Shown piece by piece: positions 1-7,259 of a stretch of 16,373 nucleotides of DNA; the stretch's first letter is position 1; each line of letters starts with the position of its first letter. The translations under genes were made by a program, and so were the position numbers. The notes below the pieces were generated by a model. It saw nothing but the letters and a program-made list of their open reading frames with translations, did not search any database and had not been told where the DNA came from. This stretch comes from Candidatus Culexmicrobium profundum (GTDB taxonomy: Archaea; Thermoproteota; Methanomethylicia; Culexarchaeales; Culexmicrobiaceae). Location: assembly GCA_025061245.1 (NCBI GenBank), contig JANZKD010000028.1:1-16373 (forward strand). The letters run 5' to 3'.

Positions 1-47
1 CCCAAAGATACTTCATAAGAGAATAAGTTTGTATGACAATTATAGCT

Positions 48-581
48 TTATCCCTTAGACTTAGATAAATCTTCTTCCAATTTTTTAACTCTTTCTTCTA
101 GAAAATCAACAATAGATACATTGTCATAGGGCTGTAATGGTTTACTGCAAATTGGACACTTAAAGGAGTACTCAACAGCTTCTTCAAAGGTCAGTCTCAC
201 ATTATCGTTAGGACAATAAAAAAACATGTGATTTCGCTCATATTCAAGTCGTTGTCTCAACTTTTCCAATACTAACTGTTTCTTTAGATTTACAAGTGAT
301 TCAATGTTATCTCTGTTTAATCTCCATAAATAGACAAACCAGCCAGTAGATCTATCTCTAATCCGCCTATAGGAAACCAATTGATTATCAAACAGAGTAT
401 ACAACACTTTTCTAACATTGTTCAACTTTATTCCTGTTTTTTCAGCTATAGCTTCGTCAGTCATCTCTGGATTCTCTGCTAGCAAGATTGCAATTGAAAC
501 AGCATCTTCCCCGCCAATCTCCCTTATAACTGCAATGAAGCTTTCGTCTATTTCAAATTCTTCATAGTATTCATACAACAT
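48..581 (-). CDS. tfe: Transcription factor E, alpha subunit (TFE, TFIIE-alpha homologue)
   Basis: General archaeal transcription factor that helps TBP, TFB and RNA polymerase open promoters. The 177-residue protein has the family layout: an N-terminal winged helix (about residues 10-95, containing EAIAEKTGIKLNNVRKVLYTL), a charged helical linker (about 96-118), and a C-terminal zinc ribbon with FYCPND (C123) and FKCPICSKPL (C142, C145). Length is normal for the family. The ribbon shows only three of the four expected cysteines: the first knuckle reads C-P-N-D-N, with Asp126/Asn127 where a cysteine usually lies. The ATG is preceded by an in-frame TAA, so it cannot extend upstream in frame through that stop. 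A GGAGTGGA-like stretch lies just upstream. It follows trm56 on the same strand with an 80-base gap, so it may be co-transcribed or have its own promoter. Confidence 0.93.
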   Translation of the reverse strand: MLYEYYEEFEIDESFIAVIREIGGEDAVSIAILLAENPEMTDEAIAEKTGIKLNNVRKVLYTLFDNQLVSYRRIRDRSTGWFVYLWRLNRDNIESLVNLKKQLVLEKLRQRLEYERNHMFFYCPNDNVRLTFEEAVEYSFKCPICSKPLQPYDNVSIVDFLEERVKKLEEDLSKSKG

Positions 582-661
582 TTACTTGAATCCACTCCAG
601 CACCGCTGACTTGACGCCACTTAATTTATTGTTTTATGATAATTTAAATTCTTTGACTTAA

Positions 662-1201
662 TTAAAGTTTAACAATCTTTTTCCCTCTAGCAGATGGAAT
701 AACTTTAAGTTTAGCGTTATTAAAAACTGAGTTGAAAACCCATCCATCAGTTAATTTCTCAAGAAAAACAGCTAAAGCAGCAATCTCAGAATGAGGTTGA
801 TTACCAATTGCAACATTCCAATCAGCTAATAAGTAATATATCTTTGGAACTTTCTTTGCCCCAACAATTATCAATTTATCCTTACTAGAATTCTTTATTT
901 CATTAATTACATCTGGAAGATTAAGACCATACATAGTCAAATGAATAACTTCTCCACCATGCTCCTTCCACTCTCTAACCATCTTTAAAGGATTAACTCC
1001 AACCTCTACAGTGAAAGGTCCACCCCATAGATTAACAATTTTAACCAGCGAGTTAAACACATGATTATCAGCATAATCAATAAATATGCCATCTGCACCA
1101 AAGGCTCTAGCCACCAATCCAACATGCGTAGTTACACGTTTATCACGTTCAGGTCTGTGACCAATACGTAGAACATAAATCTTGTATGGCTGTTTTCTCA
1201 T
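662..1201 (-). CDS. trm56: tRNA (cytidine(56)-2'-O)-methyltransferase Trm56
   Basis: SPOUT-class, AdoMet-dependent enzyme that methylates the 2'-O of C56 in the T-loop of archaeal tRNAs. The N-terminal signature VLRIGHRPERDKRVTTHVGL (starting about residue 9) and the C-terminal trefoil-knot motifs IVGAKKVP and NVAIGNQPHSEIAALAVFL are characteristic of the family. At 179 residues it is full length. I chose the ATG at 1201. An in-frame GTG at 1213 would add four residues, but ATG lies about 27 bases from an AT-rich TATA-like block and the family usually begins just before this motif. It is divergent from hflX (51 bases between the chosen starts), and the two may share one bidirectional promoter element. 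Confidence 0.93.
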   Translation of the reverse strand: MRKQPYKIYVLRIGHRPERDKRVTTHVGLVARAFGADGIFIDYADNHVFNSLVKIVNLWGGPFTVEVGVNPLKMVREWKEHGGEVIHLTMYGLNLPDVINEIKNSSKDKLIIVGAKKVPKIYYLLADWNVAIGNQPHSEIAALAVFLEKLTDGWVFNSVFNNAKLKVIPSARGKKIVKL

Positions 1202-1213
1202 AATATAAACCAC

Positions 1214-1240
1214 GCAATATTTTAATTTAAAGATTTCAAT
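1214..1240. promoter_or_regulatory. Putative shared bidirectional promoter between trm56 and hflX
   Basis: The short divergent gap contains an almost symmetrical AT block (TTTTAATTTAAAG, 1220-1232). Read on plus, its centre is about 27 bases from the hflX ATG at 1253. Read on minus (CTTTAAATTAAAA), it is about 25-28 bases from the trm56 ATG at 1201. This spacing suits leaderless transcripts in both directions from one TATA-like element. This is inference from spacing and composition only. Confidence 0.4.
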
Positions 1241-1252
1241 TTGAATGTGAAG

Positions 1253-2341
1253 ATGAAAGCAATACTAGTAGAATGCATTACAAGAGGATATAAATCTAAA
1301 CTTAAGGAACTAGAAGAACTAGCTAAAAGTAGGGGATACGAGGTTGTAGGAAAAATTATACAGAAAAGGAGAGCACCAGACCCATCATTCTATATTGGCA
1401 AAGGAAAAGTACAAGAGTTAAGGGAAATAATTGAGAAAACTGGAGCAGAAACAGTAATTTTCTCCAATACTTTAAAGGCAAGCCATGCATTTAGATTGAG
1501 GAGAGAATTAGGATGGCAAATTAATGTGATAGATAGAAACCTATTAGTCCTAGAAATATTTGAAGAAAGAGCAAGAACAGCTGAAGCAAAACTCCAAATA
1601 GAATTAGCCCGTCTATACTATACGCTTCCCTGGACAAGAGAGTACATAAGATTCAGAAACTTATATGGGGAACAGGTAGGCTGGGGGGCTCTAGGTGAAT
1701 ACCTACATAAAGTATATGAAAGCCACGTTAGAAAGAGAATAGCCATCTTAGAAAAGAAACTTGAAAAAGTAAGATTTAAAAGCAAAATGTTAATGGTGAA
1801 AAGACATGAATTAGGAGTACCAGTAGTAATCTTAACAGGATACACTCAAGCAGGCAAAACAGAGCTATTCAACAAACTTACAAAGGAGAGGAAAGATGTA
1901 GGATTAGGACCATTCACCACACTAGCAACCTATGGAAGAAGAATAAACATTGGAAGGAAAGAATACTTCATACTAGTCGATTCAATTGGATTCATAGAGG
2001 ACATGCATCCATTAATCCTAGATGCATTCTATGCCACACTACATGAACTCTCACTTGCAGACCTAATAATACTAGTAATAGACGCCAGCGAAAGCAATAA
2101 AGATGTAAGGAGAAAAATTGAAGCATCAGACGAAATATTAAGAAGAGTAGCTCCAGCAACACCACTCATCATATGCCTCAACAAAATAGACCTAATAAAC
2201 CAGGAAGAAATAGATGAGAAAACTAGGATAATAAGGGAAATCTTCCCCTACCAGCCAATAGTAGCAATAAGTGCAAAAAAGAAGATAAATCTACAAAAAT
2301 TAATAAAAGAAGTTAAAAAGCAGATAAAGGCAGAAACCTAA
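1253..2341 (+). CDS. hflX: GTPase HflX
   Basis: Ribosome-associated GTPase of the HflX family, which binds the large ribosomal subunit and, in bacteria, rescues stalled or stressed ribosomes. The 362-residue protein has the HflX N-terminal domain with RRAPDPSFYIGKGKVQEL and ELARLYYTLPW, a coiled-coil linker (about 140-185), then the G domain: G1 GYTQAGKT (about 196-203), switch I PFTTLATYGRRI, G3 DSIGFI, G4 NKIDL and G5 SAK. G1 and G3 differ slightly from the common GYTNAGKS and DTVGFI but keep the essential residues. An in-frame TTG at 1241 would add four residues; ATG 1253 is preferred because of TATA spacing. Its stop codon directly abuts the stop of mbf1 on the other strand. Confidence 0.94.
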   Translation: MKAILVECITRGYKSKLKELEELAKSRGYEVVGKIIQKRRAPDPSFYIGKGKVQELREIIEKTGAETVIFSNTLKASHAFRLRRELGWQINVIDRNLLVLEIFEERARTAEAKLQIELARLYYTLPWTREYIRFRNLYGEQVGWGALGEYLHKVYESHVRKRIAILEKKLEKVRFKSKMLMVKRHELGVPVVILTGYTQAGKTELFNKLTKERKDVGLGPFTTLATYGRRINIGRKEYFILVDSIGFIEDMHPLILDAFYATLHELSLADLIILVIDASESNKDVRRKIEASDEILRRVAPATPLIICLNKIDLINQEEIDEKTRIIREIFPYQPIVAISAKKKINLQKLIKEVKKQIKAET

Positions 2342-2836
2342 CTAACGCTTCTTCTTAAATTTGATCTCAGCAACATCCCCTAAAGTCAATTCACTAGACC
2401 TCCTCCTTACAGAAGGAGGAGAATACTCAGGCACACGCTCCAACAACTTTACCTTTAATATGTGCTCAAGCTTCCTAGCCAATGCCAAAGTGGGAAGCAT
2501 CTCCCCAGCCTCAATTCTACGAATCACTGAAACCTTCTCCTTAACTCGCTCAGCCAAAATCTCCTTAGTCCAACCCAAAGCCTCCCTAGCCTCTCTAATT
2601 CTCCTAGAAAAATCCTCAACAACCTCAAATTCATCCTCAAATCTAAAGCTAGGTCTACGCACACCATACCTTCGCTTCACAACACCCTTAACACTCTTAC
2701 TAGTCTTTACTGGACTTTTAACAGGAACACCATACTTTGCACACGCAGAACAAACAGACAATATTGCCCCAGCAATCATAACCCTATGTGCTTTCCCTCG
2801 AATAGGTCGTCCACACAATTCACAACTCAAAATCAA
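2342..2836 (-). CDS. mbf1: Multiprotein bridging factor 1 (zinc ribbon plus HTH)
   Basis: Archaeal MBF1 is a small HTH protein reported to associate with the small ribosomal subunit and also resembles the eukaryotic transcription coactivator. The 164-residue protein has an N-terminal four-cysteine zinc ribbon (CELCG at 5-9, CSAC at 29-32), a basic linker rich in Lys/Arg (about 42-62), and a Cro/C1-type HTH (about 77-135: IREAREALGWTKEILAERV and RRIEAGEMLPTLALARKLE). No ATG exists near the N-terminus. Translation must use TTG at 2836 or TTG at 2830. A GGTG Shine-Dalgarno-like motif lies one base before the first but seven before the second, so 2830 is a good alternative. It converges on hflX with no intergenic base. 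Confidence 0.92.
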   Translation of the reverse strand: MILSCELCGRPIRGKAHRVMIAGAILSVCSACAKYGVPVKSPVKTSKSVKGVVKRRYGVRRPSFRFEDEFEVVEDFSRRIREAREALGWTKEILAERVKEKVSVIRRIEAGEMLPTLALARKLEHILKVKLLERVPEYSPPSVRRRSSELTLGDVAEIKFKKKR

Positions 2837-2908
2837 ACACCAAGAGATAATTCACAATTATACTTATACGATTTACGCTTAATGTAGAAATTTTAATTAT
2901 CCACCAAA

Positions 2909-2942
2909 ACAATTTATGACACAGTAGATAAGGGGGACAATT
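2909..2942 (+). promoter_or_regulatory. Promoter and ribosome binding site of pan
   Basis: A TATA-like AATTTATGA lies at 2910-2918, and a strong purine Shine-Dalgarno sequence, AAGGGGG, at 2930-2936 ends six bases before the pan ATG at 2943. The ribosome binding site is clear; the TATA assignment is tentative because another AT block (TTTTAATTAT, 2891-2900) also lies upstream. Confidence 0.45.
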
Positions 2943-4133
2943 ATGCCAGCACCATCAGAAACTGAAGACGTCATATTATTTAGAGACCTTGGAGATTACG
3001 CCAGATATTTAGAACAAAAACTAAGAGACTTAGAAATAGAATTCCAAGCACTTACAGAAGAAAAGGAGAAACTAATTCAAGAAGTAGAAATGCTTAGAAA
3101 CAAGATAAGGAGGCTACTAACCCCACCATTAATCGAAGCATATGTGATTGAAGTTTTAGATGATGATAGAGCAATAGTAAAGAGCTCCACTGGACCAAAC
3201 CTAATAGTCCAAATATCAAATGACATTGACAAAAACAGATTATACCCGAACACTAGAGTTGCATTAAATCAAAGAACCTTCGCCATAGTGGAAATATTAC
3301 CACAAGTTGAAGATCCATATGTAAGAGGAATGGAAGTAATTGAAAGACCAAACGTCTCATATAAAGACATTGGCGGACTAAAAGAGCAAATAAGAGAGAT
3401 TAGGGAAACAGTAGAACTACCACTCCTAGAACCCGAGCTATTTGAAGAAATAGGAATAGATCCACCAAAAGGCATACTACTATACGGGCCACCAGGATGC
3501 GGAAAAACACTACTAGCAAAAGCAGTGGCACATGAAACAAAAGCAACATTCATCAAAGTAGTTGCATCCGAACTAGTCAAAAAATATATTGGCGAAGGAG
3601 CAAGAATGGTCAGAGAACTATTTGCACTAGCCAGGAGAAAAGCACCAAGCATAGTCTTCATAGACGAAATAGACGCTATTGGTGGAAGGAGATCAGGACT
3701 ATCTACAAGTGGAGAAAGAGAAGTACAAAGAACAATGGCACAACTACTAAGTGAATTAGACGGCTTCAACCCTAGAGGAAACGTCAAAATAATAGCCGCA
3801 ACAAACAGAATAGACCTACTAGACCCAGCCCTACTAAGACCAGGCAGATTCGACAGAATCATAGAAGTACCACTACCAGATGAGGAGGGGAGACTAGAAA
3901 TATTCAAAGTACATGTCAGAAAAATGAAAATTTCAAAGGATATTTCACTAAAAACACTAGCTAAAATGACTATTGGAGCAAGTGGAGCAGACATAAAGGC
4001 AATATGCACAGAAGCAGGAATGAACGCCATTAGAAATAGACATAAGAAGATAACAATGGAAGACTTCATTAAAGCCATAGATAAGATCTTAAAAGGTAGA
4101 AAGACGCCCCTCCCACCAACAGTATACATATAA
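2943..4133 (+). CDS. pan: Proteasome-activating nucleotidase PAN (AAA+ ATPase)
   Basis: Hexameric AAA+ unfoldase that feeds proteins into the archaeal 20S proteasome. In order: an N-terminal coiled coil (about 12-58), an OB-fold domain (about 60-115), then the AAA module with Walker A GPPGCGKT (182-189), Walker B FIDEID (239-244), the second region of homology with LLRPGRFDR (R302, R305 as arginine fingers), and the C-terminal helical domain. The last three residues, V-Y-I, are an HbYX motif, the signal that docks the ATPase into the proteasome alpha ring and opens its gate, so the gene is complete and looks active. A strong ribosome binding site precedes the ATG. It leads a plus-strand cluster with the PUA protein and nac. 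No proteasome subunit gene lies in the window. Confidence 0.97.
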   Translation: MPAPSETEDVILFRDLGDYARYLEQKLRDLEIEFQALTEEKEKLIQEVEMLRNKIRRLLTPPLIEAYVIEVLDDDRAIVKSSTGPNLIVQISNDIDKNRLYPNTRVALNQRTFAIVEILPQVEDPYVRGMEVIERPNVSYKDIGGLKEQIREIRETVELPLLEPELFEEIGIDPPKGILLYGPPGCGKTLLAKAVAHETKATFIKVVASELVKKYIGEGARMVRELFALARRKAPSIVFIDEIDAIGGRRSGLSTSGEREVQRTMAQLLSELDGFNPRGNVKIIAATNRIDLLDPALLRPGRFDRIIEVPLPDEEGRLEIFKVHVRKMKISKDISLKTLAKMTIGASGADIKAICTEAGMNAIRNRHKKITMEDFIKAIDKILKGRKTPLPPTVYI

Positions 4134-4143
4134 GTGATCATCT

Positions 4144-4611
4144 ATGCCATCATCAAACCTCTACAAGCTGAGAAAAATTGCTGATTACCAATTCGGCTTA
4201 GGAATAGGCAACATACTCTTCCCAGAAAACATAGAAGTAAAAAAATCTAAGAAAACGGGAAAAATAAAAGAAATATATTATCAAGGAAAACTACTAGCAA
4301 CTAAAAGACCAAAAGACGGATTCTTCGCCCTATCAATTGAAGGCGCCAAAAGAATATTAAAAGCAATAGAAAAACCAAGGCTAAGAGTCATAGTAAAAAA
4401 TGAAGTCGCAACATACATAATGAAAGGAAGAAACGTATTCGCAAAACACATCGTAAATGCAGACCCCAACATAAGGCCGGGAAGTGAAGTAATTATAGTC
4501 GACGAAAACGATAACTTACTAGCCATTGGAAAAGCAATACTAAATGGTGAAGAAATGCTAGCATTCAAAACAGGAATAGCAGTAAAGGTAAGAAAAGGAA
4601 TAAAGGAATAA
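4144..4611 (+). CDS. PUA-domain RNA-binding protein
   Basis: A 155-residue protein with a PUA domain at the C-terminus (about 75-150, LRVIVKNEVATYIMKGRNVF, then PGSEVIIVDENDNLLAIGKA) and an N-terminal pre-PUA-like domain (about 1-70, YKLRKIADYQFGLG) that resembles the module preceding PUA in archaeosine transglycosylase-type proteins. PUA domains bind structured RNA, often tRNA or rRNA, but no catalytic domain is visible, so the exact RNA target cannot be told. The gene starts ten bases after pan and has GTGATC, a match to the 16S 3' end, just before its ATG, so it is probably translated from the pan transcript. Its position between pan and nac suggests a role linked to translation or nascent-protein handling (inference). 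Confidence 0.85.
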   Translation: MPSSNLYKLRKIADYQFGLGIGNILFPENIEVKKSKKTGKIKEIYYQGKLLATKRPKDGFFALSIEGAKRILKAIEKPRLRVIVKNEVATYIMKGRNVFAKHIVNADPNIRPGSEVIIVDENDNLLAIGKAILNGEEMLAFKTGIAVKVRKGIKE

Positions 4612-4637
4612 GACAACAATTATAAGTTGGCGATTAT

Positions 4638-4988
4638 ATGATGCGGAGAATGTCCCCAAGAGAAATGAGGAGAATGATGAAAAAACTTGGACTAGCATTA
4701 GAAGAACTCTCAGACGTAGAAGAAGTATTAATCGTAAGGGGGAGCGAAGTCATAAAAATACCGGAGCCAACAGTTTCAGTAATGAAAGTTAGTGGACAAA
4801 CAATATTCCAAATAATTGGAGAACCAATAATAACCAAGAAAGAAGAAAAAATAGAGATACCAGAAGAAGACATACAATTAGTAGCAGCACAAGCAGGCGT
4901 AACACTAGAAGAAGCAAGAAAAGCATTAATCCAATCAGAAGGAGATCTAGCTAAAGCAATACTAATGCTAACCTCAATGAAAAAATAA
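4638..4988 (+). CDS. nac: Nascent polypeptide-associated complex protein (archaeal NAC)
   Basis: Homodimeric ribosome-associated factor that contacts chains as they leave the ribosome exit tunnel. The 116-residue protein has a Met/Arg-rich basic N-terminus (MMRRMSPREMRRMMKKLGL) suited to ribosome binding, a NAC beta-barrel core (about 20-70), and a C-terminal UBA domain (about 76-114, EEDIQLVAAQAGVTLEEARK). Length and order are typical. Two ATG codons are adjacent (4638 and 4641), and a GGCGAT ribosome-binding-like motif precedes them. The gap of 26 bases from the PUA gene contains ATTATAAG, so a promoter of its own is possible. The stop codon abuts the stop of atpD on the opposite strand. 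Confidence 0.95.
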   Translation: MMRRMSPREMRRMMKKLGLALEELSDVEEVLIVRGSEVIKIPEPTVSVMKVSGQTIFQIIGEPIITKKEEKIEIPEEDIQLVAAQAGVTLEEARKALIQSEGDLAKAILMLTSMKK

Positions 4989-5624
4989 TCATCTCCTAGC
5001 AGCTCTCAACTCCAACTTCTTCTTAATCCGCTTCACCCTAAATATATCCTCTCTCTCCCTCTCAGACAAATAGAATTCAATATACCTCATAGCCTCCTCA
5101 AGCTTAGGTATAACCATAGATTCAAGAGCATTAACTCTCCTCCTAACCTTCCTAACCTCTTCAGCAAGGCGAATCAAAGTAGCACTAACCTCAGCCAACT
5201 TAACTATCTTATTAAGAGCTGCACCAAACTTACTCACAGCAACATCAAGACTGGCACAAGTATCAACCAAACTATAAGGCCTCTCAATCTTCTTAATCTT
5301 AGCACTAAAAACCGGAATCAAAACACCCATAATATTCCTCGTCCTCATACTAACCTCAATTGCCTCTGGAACACCTGCGGCAATTCTCTCAAGCTTCAAT
5401 GCACCAAGCTCCATTTCAGCTCCACCCAACGCTAGAAAAGCATCCTTAAGAGCAGAAACAACATCCTCTCTCACAGCCTTATAATCCTGAACCACAGCGA
5501 AAAACTCCATTATAAGAGCATCCTGCTTCTCCTGTAAAAGCTCTAACCCACGTCTAGCCAACTTCAATCTACGCTTAAGAGCTAGCAACTCCATCCTTGT
5601 AGGCTTAACCTCAATTCCAGCCAT
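4989..5624 (-). CDS. atpD: A-type ATP synthase subunit D
   Basis: Central-stalk (rotor shaft) subunit of the archaeal A1Ao ATP synthase. The 211-residue protein opens with the family signature VKPTRMELLALKRRLKLARR, forms two long amphipathic helices that pair as a coiled coil (about 1-75 and 120-185), and ends with a basic tail (KRIKKKLELRAARR). Size is usual for the family. The ATG at 5624 is preceded by GGCGAT. No other ATP synthase gene is visible beside it, so it either stands alone or the other subunits lie outside the window. A seven-base-arm dyad lies upstream (see the separate entry). Confidence 0.94.
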   Translation of the reverse strand: MAGIEVKPTRMELLALKRRLKLARRGLELLQEKQDALIMEFFAVVQDYKAVREDVVSALKDAFLALGGAEMELGALKLERIAAGVPEAIEVSMRTRNIMGVLIPVFSAKIKKIERPYSLVDTCASLDVAVSKFGAALNKIVKLAEVSATLIRLAEEVRKVRRRVNALESMVIPKLEEAMRYIEFYLSEREREDIFRVKRIKKKLELRAARR

Positions 5625-5636
5625 ACCATCGCCACA

Positions 5637-5653
5637 TCCAATTAGTAATTGGA
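5637..5653. repeat. Short dyad upstream of atpD
   Basis: TCCAATTAGTAATTGGA has two perfect seven-base arms (TCCAATT / AATTGGA) around a three-base centre. It lies 13-29 bases upstream of the atpD ATG, between the ribosome-binding-like GGCGAT and any upstream promoter, where an operator or a 5' leader hairpin could act. It is short and AT-rich, so chance is possible. Confidence 0.4.
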
Positions 5654-5777
5654 CTCATAAAACTGTTACTAACAAGGAAATTTAAGGTTGGCGAAATACA
5701 TCAAACACAAAGAAATAATAACAAAACCCATAATAATAAAAGTAAATTTTAAGAAGCTAAATTTAACAATCCAAATA

Positions 5778-5807
5778 AGATTTTTATAAAAATGAAGCAA
5801 AAATTAC
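5778..5807 (+). promoter_or_regulatory. Residual TATA-like promoter of the V4R pseudogene
   Basis: AGATTTTTATAAAAATG (5778-5794) contains a strong TATA-like core centred about 23 bases before the ATG at 5808, which begins the degraded V4R reading frame. The rest of 5654-5807 is A-rich noncoding DNA with nothing else I can assign. Confidence 0.4.
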
Positions 5808-6605
5808 ATGGTAAAAATAAAAACAACACCATTTGATGTTGGATGATTCATAATATATCCAAAACACAAATTATATGGATATATTATAACTGCAGAAGTA
5901 AGACCATGAGTACTAAAAAATTGGCATCAATACCAGCATCACTAGGCGTGCCAATAATATACATCTCACACTCTACACCAAGAAAATCAATTACAGCAAT
6001 TGCCCTTCTAGACTTCACAAACAGTAAGGTCAGCCCACAAGAATTACTAAACGAAATCAAGAAGCCTAAAGCAGTAAAAATGTAAAAGTCATAGAGCCAA
6101 AAGCCAATGGATTCCTAGCGAATACACTCTCATTCCCCACTTAAAATCGGTAATAGTAAATTATAACGATTATAGACATAGGAATAAAAGGCTTAATTAA
6201 AGGACTAAGAGACAAAATGGGAACAGTAACAAAAACCCTACAATATCTTCTAGGATTCGAATATGGACTACAATTTAGAGCAGAACATGTAAAAATTAGA
6301 AAAATATTAGGAAAGAACAAAGTTGAAATTCTTAGAAAAATTAGCTCAAACATATTTATGAGCGTAGGTTATGAAATAATGGAAACGATAGAAATAACAA
6401 AAAACCCACCATATTGCCGCCTCAGAATCTATAATTGTTTTGAATGCGAAGTAGGGAAAGGGGAAGGAAAACATACAGTCATTTCGTAAGAGGAATCTTA
6501 GCCAGTGTCATGACTGAAGTCTACAAAAAGAAAAAGGTTGCCAAAGAAATAAAATGCATTGCCAATGAAGACCCATACTGTGAATTTGAAATAACACCAG
6601 AATAA
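5808..6605 (+). pseudogene. Degraded V4R-domain regulator (ACT-like N-terminus plus V4R)
   Basis: Coding fragments of one protein run through all three plus frames. From ATG 5808: MVKIKTTPFDVG, TGA (5844-5846), FIIYPKHKLYGYIITAEVRP, TGA (5907-5909), then a slip at the A-run 5915-5920 into KLASIPASLGVPIIYISHS (to about 6080), a slip at the A-run 6076-6080 into VKVIEPKANGFLANTLSFP (to 6138), a slip at the C-run 6135-6138 into LKIGNSK, another near 6160 into the long block LIKGLRDKMG..LGFEYGLQF..CFECEVGKG (to about 6470), and a last slip at the A-run 6468-6471 into YSHFVRGILASVM..EDPYCEFEITPE with TAA at 6603. The end (FEC, RGIL, C, DPYCEFEI) is typical of V4R (4-vinyl reductase-like) ligand-binding domains; the front resembles an ACT-like regulatory domain. 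The intact product would be about 265 residues. With five slips and two stops it is very unlikely to be functional. Confidence 0.8.
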
Positions 6606-6620
6606 CCAGTAATTAGTAAG

Positions 6621-6788
6621 TTAACCTTCAATACTAAGTTTTCTAGAAATAATGCACTTCTCCTCCATCTCATCCAAATAAAATATAACCTTCTTTAATT
6701 CACCCCTACTCTTAAACAGCAACTGATCACTATAATGAGGCGAATGGGGATTTTCACTCTCAACATATGACAATAAAGTATGACCAAG
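6621..6788 (-). pseudogene. C-terminal remnant, probably of a penicillin-acylase-family gene
   Basis: On minus, from 6788 to a TAA at 6621-6623, a frame reads LGHTLLSYVESENPHSPHYS followed by DQLLFKSRGELKKVIFYLDE and a tail ending in SRKLSIEG. NPxSPHYxDQ followed about ten residues later by a G-x-Y/L-x-x-V/P-F block is the usual C-terminus of penicillin/cephalosporin acylase (Ntn-hydrolase) beta chains. The frame is closed upstream by TAG (6789-6791). A second frame from ATG 6885 (MNPNTIHYCYGK to a TGA near 6763) overlaps it and may be more of the same decayed gene, but I cannot confirm that. The catalytic serine region is absent. Confidence 0.45.
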
Positions 6789-7259
6789 CTAAAACAGTAT
6801 AACTCTTAATCCATTCTGGAACTAGGCCATCATGATCACTAATACAATTCTTCCCATAGCAGTAATGAATTGTATTTGGATTCATAGAAAAGCTAGAGGG
6901 CATAACTTTGAAAGACTATTATTAGCAGACATGACGAAAGATGAAAGAAAGCCAGCGGTTTTGCCACAATAGCCTTAGAAAAACACTGATAAGATGGATG
7001 GAGAAGGAGCATATAGAAAAATAGATTTAAATCTGTAGAATCAATTAAGGTGAAACAATAAAATTAAACATAAAGAAAAAGCTTAAAAAATATCTCATCT
7101 GGTTGCCAGTAAAGAAAATGTGGAAGCACCATTATGGAATGAGAGTAGACTCTTAGGAGACATATATTATTGTATGGGTCACCCACTTTACCATGGACGT
7201 TACGTGCTGAAAAATGAAGCTAAAAGAAATTTTCGAGAAATACCATTAGAAATGAATAG
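6789..7259. other. Noncoding or decayed stretch without a supportable gene
   Basis: About 470 bases with no intact gene. Short open fragments look faintly protein-like: plus strand 6864-6969 (KARGHNFERLLLADMTKDER), continued after frame slips by ASGFATIALEK and TLIRWMEKEHIEK up to about 7022, and plus 7087-7259 (VEAPLWNESRLLGDIYYCMG). The last runs straight into the antisense of the tRNA and so cannot be a real gene as it stands. AAGGTGA at 7047-7053 resembles a ribosome binding site, but the GTG inside it is followed by TAA after three codons. I recognise no family. Confidence 0.4.

Noticed and set aside
2361..2882. 173-codon open frame on plus, antisense to mbf1
   Set aside because: mbf1 has clear zinc-ribbon and HTH motifs on minus; the plus reading shows no domain.
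3269..4141. 290-codon open frame on minus, antisense to pan
   Set aside because: It is a mirror of pan, whose AAA+ motifs are certain. Its translation is Ser/Leu-rich with no family motif, as expected from the opposite strand of an A-rich gene.
5808..6605. Programmed frameshifting or TGA recoding (selenocysteine or pyrrolysine) to express the V4R gene
   Set aside because: It would need five shifts in different directions plus two recoded TGA codons in one gene. No stem-loop or slippery pattern stands out, and decay explains it simply.
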